Positions 25,746-32,960 of a stretch of 40,084 nt of DNA are shown piece after piece. Source of the stretch: an uncultured SAR86 cluster bacterium (GTDB lineage Bacteria; Pseudomonadota; Gammaproteobacteria; Magnimaribacterales; AG-339-G14); assembly GCA_902629465.1 (NCBI GenBank), contig CACOQX010000008.1:1-40084 (forward strand), given 5' to 3'. Position 1 is the first letter of the stretch. The number at the start of each line of letters is the position of its first letter. The translations under genes and the position numbers were made by a program. The notes below the pieces were generated by a model. The model was given only the letters and a program-made list of their open reading frames with translations, was not told the DNA's origin and did no database searches.

Positions 25746-26996
25746 TTAGACACCCACCAAATTTTTCAGAATATAGAAAAATATTATTGTGAAAGCTGCT
25801 CCAGCAGGAATTGTTACTAACCACGAAGCTATGATTCTACCGACAGAGGACCAATCTAAATGTTCTGCCCCTTTAGCTAAACCCACACCAATAACTCCGC
25901 CAACAAGCGTGTGTGTTGTTGATATTGGAAATCCTAAGTAAGTTGCAGCAACCACTGTTGAGGCTGTTGCCATTTCAGCAGAAAATCCAAGACTTGGAGT
26001 TAGTTCTGTTATTTTTCTTCCGACAGTAGCAATTACTCTTGAACCTAATGTAGCTAAGCCAAAAACGATACCTATTCCTCCAATGAATAAAACCCAAGGA
26101 CTTATGGTTGCTTTTGAACCTACTGTTCCCGTATCAACAACACTAACAATAGCTGCTAAAGGCCCAATTGCATTTGCCACATCATTTGAGCCATGGGCAA
26201 AAGCCATTGCGCTTGCAGAAACAATCATAAGCAAACCGAACGCAAATTCAATACCGCCAACGCCACTAATCTTTTCCTTATTTCTTCTTAAAAAATATGA
26301 AGTACCTATGGCAACAATTATGCTGAATATAAAAGTAAAAAGATAAACTTCGTTCTCCGTCCATTCGATACCTACATGTTTTAGCCCCTTTCTTGCGGTT
26401 ACTAAAGAAATAACAACTGCTACTAAAAAACTATAGAAAGGAATAAAAGTAATTGCTGCTTTACCAGGATTTGCTCTATCCAAAATTAGTTTTTTAGCAG
26501 AAATATATAAGGAAAAAGCTAGGATTCCAGAAAACAAAGGAGAAGTTACCCAGCTCATTGCAATGTTACTAACTTTACCCCAAGAAACTGCATCAACTCC
26601 TTTCGTAATTAATACGAAACCAATAATTGCGCCTACAATAGAATGTGTTGTCGAGACGGGCCAACCTCTTAAACTTGCAATATAAAGCCAAGTACCTCCA
26701 GCCAGCAAAGCAGACATCATCCCTATGACGAATATATTTACCTGATCAGTGTAAAGATTTGGATCGACAATACCTTTTCGAATTGTAGATGTAACCTCTC
26801 CTCCAGCTAAAAAGGCTCCAAGAAACTCAAATACAGCTGCAATTAAAATAGCTTGTTTTATAGTAAGCGCTCTAGCTCCAACAGACGTTCCCATGGAATT
26901 TGCAACATCGTTAGCTCCTATACCAAAGGCCATAAAAAACCCTATGAATGCTGCAATCAGAAGAATATTAAAAGGATCTGTAAATAAATTTTCCAT
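25746..26996 (-). CDS. pitA: Pit-family inorganic phosphate permease
   Basis: A 416-residue inner-membrane carrier that takes up divalent-metal-phosphate with protons or sodium. Two inverted PHO4 repeats are obvious: FGIGANDVANSMGTSVG in the N-terminal half and FAHGSNDVANAIGPLAA in the C-terminal half. Each is followed by a conserved P-x-STTH segment (GWPVSTTHSIVGAIIG; GFPISTTHTLVGGVIG). About ten membrane helices are predicted by eye. Members of this family can also carry sulfate, but the surrounding PPK2, Ppx and PhoBR genes support phosphate. No PhoU-like (DUF47) partner gene is adjacent. Upstream lies the regulatory region described below. Confidence 0.92.
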   Translation of the reverse strand: MENLFTDPFNILLIAAFIGFFMAFGIGANDVANSMGTSVGARALTIKQAILIAAVFEFLGAFLAGGEVTSTIRKGIVDPNLYTDQVNIFVIGMMSALLAGGTWLYIASLRGWPVSTTHSIVGAIIGFVLITKGVDAVSWGKVSNIAMSWVTSPLFSGILAFSLYISAKKLILDRANPGKAAITFIPFYSFLVAVVISLVTARKGLKHVGIEWTENEVYLFTFIFSIIVAIGTSYFLRRNKEKISGVGGIEFAFGLLMIVSASAMAFAHGSNDVANAIGPLAAIVSVVDTGTVGSKATISPWVLFIGGIGIVFGLATLGSRVIATVGRKITELTPSLGFSAEMATASTVVAATYLGFPISTTHTLVGGVIGVGLAKGAEHLDWSSVGRIIASWLVTIPAGAAFTIIFFYILKNLVGV

Positions 26997-27148
26997 AAAG
27001 AAATCTTAAAAAAGTTTATCAATTGTACTTATTTAACAATATTCAAAAGGAGAATCTATTACCTAGTTGTGACCAGTTTTGTATATTTGTGCAAAATTTT
27101 AGTGAACTATTTAAGCTCGCTATGGAATTTAAAAAAGGGAAAAATTTC
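26997..27148. other. Leader between small ORF and pitA
   Basis: AT-rich 152 bases with no ORF longer than a few codons that I would defend. TTTCTTAAGAAA near 27145-27156 is a 12-base palindrome at the end of the small ORF. On the minus strand it is followed by a T-run, giving at best a weak terminator or processing site. No strong ribosome-binding site precedes pitA. Confidence 0.3.
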
Positions 27149-27274
27149 TTAAGAAAGAATTACTGCAGCTAGGACAACACAAGCAGATAAAAAGCCTACA
27201 AAGTGCATTTCCTGTGCTTTTGAGCTGCCTGGCATCAATCCTTTGTTTTTTAAAGTTTTCTTAATGTTAGTCAT
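27149..27274 (-). CDS. Putative 41-residue single-span membrane protein
   Basis: An ATG-to-TAA frame on the minus strand, below the size most gene callers accept. The predicted product is a basic N-terminus (TNIKKTLKNKG), a short polar linker with M-P-G-S-S-K, and a hydrophobic C-terminal segment (FVGFLSACVVLAAVILS) long enough to cross the membrane once. It fits a small tail-anchored inner-membrane protein. Its upstream region carries the TGTCAC-type repeats listed separately, and pitA follows on the same strand. The ribosome-binding site is weak. I do not recognise a family; role in phosphate uptake is inference from position. It could also be a chance frame. Confidence 0.4.
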   Translation of the reverse strand: MTNIKKTLKNKGLMPGSSKAQEMHFVGFLSACVVLAAVILS

Positions 27275-27291
27275 TTTTAGTTGTTTCTATA

Positions 27292-27309
27292 GTGACATAA
27301 ACATGTCAC
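27292..27309. promoter_or_regulatory. Perfect 7-4-7 palindrome ahead of the small ORF
   Basis: GTGACAT-AAAC-ATGTCAC is an exact inverted repeat, 18 to 35 bases upstream of the small-ORF ATG. It occupies the spacer between a possible -35 (TTGTGT) and -10 (TATAGA) on the minus strand. Each arm contains the TGTCA core of PhoB half-sites, but in inverted rather than direct arrangement, so another dimeric regulator is equally possible. Confidence 0.45.
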
Positions 27310-27355
27310 ACAAAAGACACATTAAACCAAAAGACAATTAAAAGCTACTGTTTTT

Positions 27356-27373
27356 TTGTCACTTAATTGTCAC
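27356..27373 (+). promoter_or_regulatory. PhoB-box-like tandem repeat
   Basis: TTGTCAC-TTAA-TTGTCAC: two identical 7-base half-sites with a 4-base A/T spacer, the 11-base periodicity of the Pho box (consensus CTGTCAT-N4-CTGTCAT-like). It points along the plus strand. Ten bases after it, TAAACT (27384-27389) is a fair -10, the same geometry as classical Pho promoters. Genes on the plus strand are absent here, so either the box acts at a distance on the minus-strand genes or it drives an RNA running into the porin 3' end. Confidence 0.55.
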
Positions 27374-27443
27374 AATCGCAAAATAAACTTGGGCCAAGAC
27401 CTAAAAAGTAAAAATTTATTACAAATACTTATTTTTCCGAAAG

Positions 27444-28514
27444 CTAGAACTTAAATTCTAAACCTATTCCTGTATAAGCATGATCAGCATTGCTGGCATC
27501 AACTGAGCGATTAGTATGGTAAGTAAAAACCTTAAAACTATCAGATAATTTATGATCATATCCAAGCTGGATTTGTTCTAAACCAACTAACGCATCTGAA
27601 TTACTGAACTGAAATTTAACAATACCTTTTCCCTCTGCCACTTTTCCAGAAATACTAAAAGTATAAGCATCATAGTCATGACCATTACTATATTGTCTTG
27701 AAGATTTGGTTGTGGTGTAAATTAATCCTATTTTCGTTGGCCCTGCAGGGATCATCATGCCTAAACGATTGTGATCGAATCCAACTGCAGATTTCTGTTC
27801 TGAAGCAAGTGCAAATTGAATAACCTCGATGTCATAAACCAAGGAAAAAGAAATATTTTTTCCAAAAGATATATGAGTTATGCGGTTAACAGAAAGATTA
27901 GAAATACCAGAGCTAGGAATTGCTCCAAGAGCACTTGTTGCAGAAATTATTCTTGGATTTACGCATCCGAGTGGCTGGGCTGCGGAAGTGGGACTATGTA
28001 GAAGGCAAGAAGTCGTTTCATAATAAGCGCCTTTACTCACTCCCAAATGAAGAGATAATCCTTTTGTTAATTCAGGCGAGTCATATCCTAAAAAAGAGGA
28101 GTTTCTGTTTTCGCCAGCAGTTATATTCTTTATATCCCCTCTTAAGTCATTGAATAAATCTGCTTTCAATCCTGCTCTTTTTATAGGGGTGTCGTAAGTG
28201 CCTAACCTTATTGTTCCAAAATTACCTGTTATGCCTAAAAAAGAATTTCTAGTCTTGAAGGTACTTGAGGAATTATTTGCGACATCAACTTGATACTCAA
28301 GTTGATAAATTCCTGTTAGCTTGTCATTAATTTCAAAATCACCCTTCATACCAATCCTTGAAGCGTTACTAATCAAATCAGAATTGGTTGAAGCTCCATT
28401 TCCTCCGTCATAATCAATAGATAGATTCAACTTTCCATAAATTTTAGGCATACCCATGGCGGTTGAAGAAATCAACAAAAAGACTAGGACCTTTAGGAAG
28501 TTTTTTGTACTCAT
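27444..28514 (-). CDS. Outer-membrane general porin
   Basis: A 356-residue trimeric-porin-type protein. I place the start at ATG 28514 rather than the upstream in-frame ATG 28583. It opens a clean signal peptide (STKNFLKVLVFLLISSTAMG, cut near AMG|MP) and has AAGG eight bases ahead. The mature part opens with IYGKLNLSIDY, has the ASRIGMKGDFEI segment and FGTIRLGTYDTP typical of Porin_4/OmpC-like proteins, and ends with the C-terminal phenylalanine (EFKF) needed for outer-membrane assembly. Two cysteines lie in a long central loop (SCLLHSP and LGCVNP), possibly disulfide-bonded at the constriction loop. Placement among phosphate genes suggests an anion or polyphosphate pore, unproven. Confidence 0.88.
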   Translation of the reverse strand: MSTKNFLKVLVFLLISSTAMGMPKIYGKLNLSIDYDGGNGASTNSDLISNASRIGMKGDFEINDKLTGIYQLEYQVDVANNSSSTFKTRNSFLGITGNFGTIRLGTYDTPIKRAGLKADLFNDLRGDIKNITAGENRNSSFLGYDSPELTKGLSLHLGVSKGAYYETTSCLLHSPTSAAQPLGCVNPRIISATSALGAIPSSGISNLSVNRITHISFGKNISFSLVYDIEVIQFALASEQKSAVGFDHNRLGMMIPAGPTKIGLIYTTTKSSRQYSNGHDYDAYTFSISGKVAEGKGIVKFQFSNSDALVGLEQIQLGYDHKLSDSFKVFTYHTNRSVDASNADHAYTGIGLEFKF

Positions 28515-28594
28515 AATCAATACCTTGAAAAGGGGTAATTTTAAACGATATCGATTACAAAAATGGAACAAAAGCTGAAACATTTTTGATTTTT

Positions 28595-28648
28595 TTGTTA
28601 CAAATTTGTGAAATTTGCCTATTTAATTTTCTTTGATTTACAATCAAA
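28595..28648. promoter_or_regulatory. Cluster of inverted repeats before ppk2 (possible operators, degenerate Pho box)
   Basis: Two perfect 7-3-7 inverted repeats lie between the porin and ppk2: CAAATTT-GTG-AAATTTG (28601-28617) and TTTGATT-TAC-AATCAAA (28632-28648). Their centres are 31 bases apart, about three helical turns. The second ends two bases before the ppk2 ATG. A degenerate Pho-like direct repeat TTGTTAC-AAAT-TTGTGAA spans 28595-28612. The repeats could control ppk2, the divergent porin, or both. Confidence 0.4.
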
Positions 28649-28650
28649 TC

Positions 28651-29481
28651 ATGATCGAGTTTGATATTCCAGATTACAAACGAATAAACGAAGAGCTTTA
28701 TGAGAAAGAAAAAAGAAAGCTTTTAATAGAATTGGTAAAGCTGCAAAACTGGATTATTAAGTCAAAACGAAAGATTGCTTTGGTTTTTGAAGGAAGGGAT
28801 ACCGCAGGTAAGACCGGAAGCATCTCCGTGCTTACTAAGTATTTAATACCTGATCACTGTAAGCTCGTTGCTTTGGGCAAGCCAACTGAGAAAGAGTCTA
28901 AAAAATGGTTCAAAAGATATGAAAAGCATTTACCCAATACCGGTGAAATAGTTTTCTTCGATCGTTCTTGGTATACCCGAGCGTTGGTTGAAGCGACTAT
29001 GGGTTATTGCACGAAAAGACAATATACCTACTTCATGAAAAATGTAATTCCCTGGGAAAAAAAACAGATCGAAGAAGGTGTTGAATTTTTTAAATTTTAT
29101 CTCTCGATTGAAAAAAATACTCAACAAAAGAGAATTGATAAAAGAGCTACTAGCCCTCTCGTTTATTGGAAGATAAGTGAAAATGATTTGAAGATGCTTG
29201 ATAAGTGGGATGCCTTCACTTTATATAAAGAACAAATGTTCAAAAGAACTTCATATGATGAGGCGCCATGGATTGTTTTAAATGCCAATAATAAAAAAGT
29301 TGCAATATTAAGTGCCCTGAGATTTATCTTGAATGCCTTTGATTATCCAGATAAAGATTTACCCAAGCCAAAAATCTGGTCAGAAGGTTTAAACAATTAC
29401 AAAGTTGAAATAAATAAGGTACTTTTTGAAAATTTATCGTATCAACAGTATAAAACTTTAAGAGTTTTTGCTGATGAATAA
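28651..29481 (+). CDS. ppk2: Polyphosphate kinase 2 (PPK2 class I-like)
   Basis: A 276-residue kinase that transfers phosphate between polyphosphate and nucleoside diphosphates, mainly making NTP from polyphosphate. The Walker A is GRDTAGKTG (48-56). The Walker B region is GEIVFFDRSWYTRALVE, with MGYC following. The lid carries KRIDKRATSPLVYWK and the conserved WDAFTLYKEQM segment. I start at ATG 28651; an in-frame TTG at 28633 would add six residues that do not resemble the family, and neither has a good ribosome-binding site. The ppx start lies inside its last codons, so synthesis and use of polyphosphate are encoded as a pair. Confidence 0.92.
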   Translation: MIEFDIPDYKRINEELYEKEKRKLLIELVKLQNWIIKSKRKIALVFEGRDTAGKTGSISVLTKYLIPDHCKLVALGKPTEKESKKWFKRYEKHLPNTGEIVFFDRSWYTRALVEATMGYCTKRQYTYFMKNVIPWEKKQIEEGVEFFKFYLSIEKNTQQKRIDKRATSPLVYWKISENDLKMLDKWDAFTLYKEQMFKRTSYDEAPWIVLNANNKKVAILSALRFILNAFDYPDKDLPKPKIWSEGLNNYKVEINKVLFENLSYQQYKTLRVFADE

Positions 29482-30364
29482 ACAATCTAAGAAAGTTTCT
29501 TGCATAGATATTGGTTCAAATGCAATTAAGTACCGACAATACCGTTTGTTGCCGAAAAGCCATCTTGAATTAGATACCTTCAAAAGAGTTAGCTTAAGGT
29601 TAGGGTCTGACGCTTTTAGTAGTGGGAAAATGACAGATGAGACTTATCTAGATTTTTTAACAGTTTTAAAAAAACTAAAAAAACATGCAAAAAAAAAGAA
29701 TGCTGCTTTACTGGGAATATTTGCCACCTCCGCAATGCGCACTTTTTCCAACAGAGAAGAAATTATTAAAAAAATAAAAAAAGAATTGAATCTAGAAATT
29801 GAAATTCTCTCTGGAAATGAAGAAGCTTCATTATTAAAATTTTTTAACTACAAACAATTCATCGACTCAGAAAGTCTCTTAGTGGATGTTGGTGGTGGGA
29901 GCACAGAGCTTTACCTTTGTGATAAAAATGAAGAAAAACTTAAATCTTTCAATTTGGGTGCGGTAAGAATTTTAAAAGGCTTAGATAAAGAAAAAAATTG
30001 GCAAGAGTTATCAAATTTTTTAGCAAATATTAATTCCGAACAAGTACAAAATATCATTGGTATTGGAGGTAATGCTAGACAGATTATTCAAGCTGCTGGA
30101 GTTTTAAAAGATTCCTTAAATTTAGAGGAACTTCAAGAAATAAGATCTCGACTAGGGAAATTATCTCTTGAAGAGAAAATATCCGATTACAATTTTCCTG
30201 CGGATAGAGCAGATATCATTGAACACGCTGCAAACATTTTTGAATTCATTTTATTATGTTTCGAAAATGCGAAATTCTTTGCATCAAATTGGAATATAAG
30301 CGATGGCTATATTTTTAAGAAAAATGCTGAAATCTCTCAAGCTACTTCCTTAGAAGTTTCTTGA
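29474..30364 (+). CDS. ppx: Short Ppx/GppA exopolyphosphatase
   Basis: A 296-residue member of the ASKHA-fold Ppx/GppA family that removes terminal phosphates from polyphosphate, or converts pppGpp to ppGpp. The phosphate-1 loop is IDIGSNAIKY at the N-terminus. The VDVGGGSTELYL phosphate-2 loop is near residue 140 and IGIGGNAR near 198. The C-terminal HD-like domain of the 500-residue enterobacterial enzymes is absent, so it is the compact form. The ATG at 29474 overlaps the ppk2 stop by 8 bases; the preceding TTG at 29468 is less likely. Polyphosphate hydrolysis is favoured over pppGpp by the ppk2 coupling. Its last 28 bases overlap the convergent phoR gene. Confidence 0.88.
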   Translation: MNKQSKKVSCIDIGSNAIKYRQYRLLPKSHLELDTFKRVSLRLGSDAFSSGKMTDETYLDFLTVLKKLKKHAKKKNAALLGIFATSAMRTFSNREEIIKKIKKELNLEIEILSGNEEASLLKFFNYKQFIDSESLLVDVGGGSTELYLCDKNEEKLKSFNLGAVRILKGLDKEKNWQELSNFLANINSEQVQNIIGIGGNARQIIQAAGVLKDSLNLEELQEIRSRLGKLSLEEKISDYNFPADRADIIEHAANIFEFILLCFENAKFFASNWNISDGYIFKKNAEISQATSLEVS

Positions 30365-31683
30365 TGTATTTTTACATCAATGTAAAAAATTGATCCTTTG
30401 GGTTCATTTGATTCTACCCCAACGGAATAACCCATCATCAGTGCTAAATTTTTAGAAATTGAGAGCCCCAGTCCTGTTCCGCCAATTTTTTTAGATCTAC
30501 CTTTGTCCACTCTGAAAAATCTTTCGAAAACTCTCTCGCGGTATTTTTTAGCTATCCCTATACCGTTGTCTATAACCTTGATACGACAAAAATCTTTATC
30601 TATCTTTTCGTTATCTATTTCAATAACCTCGTCATCGGGACTATGTTTGATTGCATTAGTTATGTAATTGGAAATTATTATTTTTATTGCTGATTCATCA
30701 CCAATGATATGAGTTACATCTGAGATCTTGTTTACGAGTTTTATGTTACTTGATTCAGTCGTTGGGTTTAATTCTTTGATGGCAGAATCAACGATATTTT
30801 TAATATTGAGCTTATCTAAAGAAATCGGATAGTCTCCTGACTCCATACTAGAGATTGAAAGTAACTCGTTCACAATTGTCGCCATTCTTTCGCTTTGAGA
30901 TTGAATTGCTTTGGTAAAATTTATCGCATTCTCATCTTTGATTAATTTAGTGGATAACAAAGTCTCAGAATTTGCTTTTATTACACTGATCGGCGTTCTT
31001 AATTCGTGTGAGACATTACCGATAAAGTCCTCACGCATCTTTTCAAGGGTCTTTAATTTTGAAATATCGGAAAAAACAATTAAGAGTTGATTATCATTTG
31101 AAAATTTCTGCGAACTGACAAGATAAACTGTTTTTATTGTTCTTGGGCCTGATATTTCTTTGGTATATTCGTCTTTTTCCCAGGCTTTCTTTATGAATTT
31201 TTTAAACGCGGGATAAGAAATATTTTGAAATAAATCATCACCAATTTTTAATTCGGGGAAAAAATCTTTTGTAATAGTCTGATTGAAATAAATCACGTTC
31301 AGATCTTCATTCACTAAGATAACTCCCTGACCCATCCTTGATAATAAATTACTGATAAATGAGAGTTGTTTTGAATAACTCTCTAATTCATTTTGAACAA
31401 CTGCAGTTGATGTCCTCAAAGTATCAAAGGCTGATTCAGAATCAATTTCTTCATTGTTGTCCGGTCCTGAAATTATCCTTGCAGCCTGAACAACAACATC
31501 TCTTAAAAACCGATACAGAGTAGTGCCAGCGGCAAGTATAAGAATCAAAAATAGAGAAATACCAGCAATTATGTTTTCACTAAAGTATTCATTTCCCCTT
31601 AAAATTATCGCGCTAATAAAGAATGAAGCAAGAACAGTAAAAACTATCAGTATAAATATTCTAATTTTTAAAGAGAGCTTCAT
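30337..31683 (-). CDS. phoR: Phosphate-regulon sensor histidine kinase
   Basis: A 448-residue inner-membrane kinase. Two hydrophobic segments (about 9-28 and 39-60) with a very short periplasmic part, as in PhoR proteins that do not sense phosphate directly, precede a PAS domain (about 105-205: MGQGVILVNEDLNVIYFN). A HisKA domain with phosphoacceptor H226 in NVSHELRTP follows, then an HATPase with DNGIGIAKKYRERVFERFFRVD and GGTGLGLSISK. It lies nine bases after phoB. PhoR normally takes its signal from PstSCAB-PhoU, none of which are in this window; here a Pit carrier is the nearby phosphate transporter. Confidence 0.93.
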   Translation of the reverse strand: MKLSLKIRIFILIVFTVLASFFISAIILRGNEYFSENIIAGISLFLILILAAGTTLYRFLRDVVVQAARIISGPDNNEEIDSESAFDTLRTSTAVVQNELESYSKQLSFISNLLSRMGQGVILVNEDLNVIYFNQTITKDFFPELKIGDDLFQNISYPAFKKFIKKAWEKDEYTKEISGPRTIKTVYLVSSQKFSNDNQLLIVFSDISKLKTLEKMREDFIGNVSHELRTPISVIKANSETLLSTKLIKDENAINFTKAIQSQSERMATIVNELLSISSMESGDYPISLDKLNIKNIVDSAIKELNPTTESSNIKLVNKISDVTHIIGDESAIKIIISNYITNAIKHSPDDEVIEIDNEKIDKDFCRIKVIDNGIGIAKKYRERVFERFFRVDKGRSKKIGGTGLGLSISKNLALMMGYSVGVESNEPKGSIFYIDVKIHQETSKEVA

Positions 31684-31692
31684 AAATTGAAA

Positions 31693-32391
31693 TCAAATTT
31701 TATTAAATATATATCCGACACCTCGAATGGTTTCAATGTTTTTTCCATATTTTCCCAATTTTGATCTCAATCTTTTAACGTGAGTATCTACGGTTCGAGT
31801 GGTGACAGAATTATCATAGCCCCAGACTTTGTCTAATAAAATATCTCGTGTCTGGACTTTATCTGCTTTTGTTAAAAGGTATTTAAGAAGAGTATATTCT
31901 TTTGCAGTCAGAGATATTTTTTTGTCAGAAAGAAACACCTTATGCTTACTGTTATCAATAAGTAAATCTTTAAAAGAAATATTACCCTCTTCCGAATTTT
32001 CTTCAGTCACTTCGCTTGAGTCATTTCTTCTTAGTTGAGCTTGAATTCTTAACATCAATTCTCTGACGCTGTATGGCTTAACAATATAGTCATCCGCACC
32101 GAGTTCAAAACCCACGACTCGGTCTACCTCCTCTCCCTTTGCGGTAACAATTATCACGCTGATATTTTTTAGGTTGTCTTTTGATCTGATATGTCGACAA
32201 ATATCCAATCCTGGCATATCCGGAAGCATCAAATCTAAAATTACCAGATCTGGAGGTGGTGAATTTTCTAGAATTTCAAGGGACTCAGAACCTTTAAGTG
32301 CAGAAGTTACCTTGTAACCCTCGTTTTCAAGATTGAAACTTAAGGTCTGATTAAGATCCTCTTCGTCTTCGATGACTAGAATTTTCTTCAT
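31693..32391 (-). CDS. phoB: Phosphate-regulon response regulator
   Basis: A 232-residue OmpR/PhoB-family regulator. The receiver domain has the acidic E8-D9 pair, phosphoacceptor D53 in VILDLMLPD and the conserved K in DDYIVKPY. The winged-helix DNA-binding domain (about 130-230) ends with the TRTVDTHVKRLRSKL recognition helix and RGVGYIF. It should bind the TGTCA-type repeats noted near pitA. The 86 bases upstream hold no convincing Pho box; on the minus strand a TAAAAT-like -10 lies close to the start, so basal rather than autoregulated expression is likely. Confidence 0.95.
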   Translation of the reverse strand: MKKILVIEDEEDLNQTLSFNLENEGYKVTSALKGSESLEILENSPPPDLVILDLMLPDMPGLDICRHIRSKDNLKNISVIIVTAKGEEVDRVVGFELGADDYIVKPYSVRELMLRIQAQLRRNDSSEVTEENSEEGNISFKDLLIDNSKHKVFLSDKKISLTAKEYTLLKYLLTKADKVQTRDILLDKVWGYDNSVTTRTVDTHVKRLRSKLGKYGKNIETIRGVGYIFNKI

Positions 32392-32477
32392 AAGTGATAA
32401 TATTTTACTATATTCGTTCTTTTGGATAAGTTTTTTATATTTAAATTTTCAATTCGGTAACTTTGCCTTCAAAGAAT

Positions 32478-32957
32478 TCACACTTCTTTTGGATAGTGAT
32501 AAAAAATTTTCTCTGCCAAATGAAGATTATTTTCTTTTAGAGATGCTGCATTGATTGAAAAACCCGCACAACCGCAAGTGGGAAAAAAAATAGGTTCAGG
32601 AGAGAACTGCGAAGCACACTCTGATATGCCAGGATTGTGACCGATAAATAGAATTGCTTCATCGCTATCGTTATTGATCACATGTTCCAGATAATTTATC
32701 GAGGAGCCGTGATAAAGGGCATCATCAAATTCAATGGAAAAATTTCGGTCATAGTCAGAAAAAAATAATTCCAAAGTTTCTTTGGTTCTTTTAGCAGGAC
32801 TGGAAATTACTTTTAGTTTATCAGGAAAATAATGGTGTAATTTCTTTCCCATTAGAGGTGCATCTCTCAAACCTCTTTTGTTGAGAGGTCGGTCAAAGTC
32901 TTTCAATGAGGGATTGCCCCAATCGGACTTTGCGTGCCTTAAAAAGAAAAGTTTCAA
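32478..32957 (-). CDS. sixA: SixA-type phosphohistidine phosphatase
   Basis: A 159-residue histidine phosphatase (phosphoglycerate-mutase fold). The catalytic R7-H8 is in FLRHAKSDW, with R57 in SPAKRTKET and H107 in FIGHNPG. SixA removes phosphate from histidine on phosphocarrier proteins such as the nitrogen PTS protein NPr, or from HPt domains. The start is TTG three bases after the FAH-family gene stop, so it is read with that operon, and phoB-phoR follow after 86 bases. A moderating effect on phosphorelay signalling is plausible but not demonstrated. Confidence 0.88.
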   Translation of the reverse strand: MKLFFLRHAKSDWGNPSLKDFDRPLNKRGLRDAPLMGKKLHHYFPDKLKVISSPAKRTKETLELFFSDYDRNFSIEFDDALYHGSSINYLEHVINNDSDEAILFIGHNPGISECASQFSPEPIFFPTCGCAGFSINAASLKENNLHLAEKIFYHYPKEV

Positions 32958-32960
32958 ATA

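Noticed and set aside
27384..27401. Porin transcription terminator at CTTGGGCCAAG
   Set aside because: The arms are five bases with no workable loop and no following T-run, so it is not a credible intrinsic terminator.
28515..28583. N-terminal extension of the porin
   Set aside because: The extra 23 residues would bury the signal peptide; ATG 28514 has a ribosome-binding site and a normal signal sequence.
32392..32477. Pho box ahead of phoB
   Set aside because: No pair of TGTCA-like half-sites at 11-base spacing was found in either orientation.
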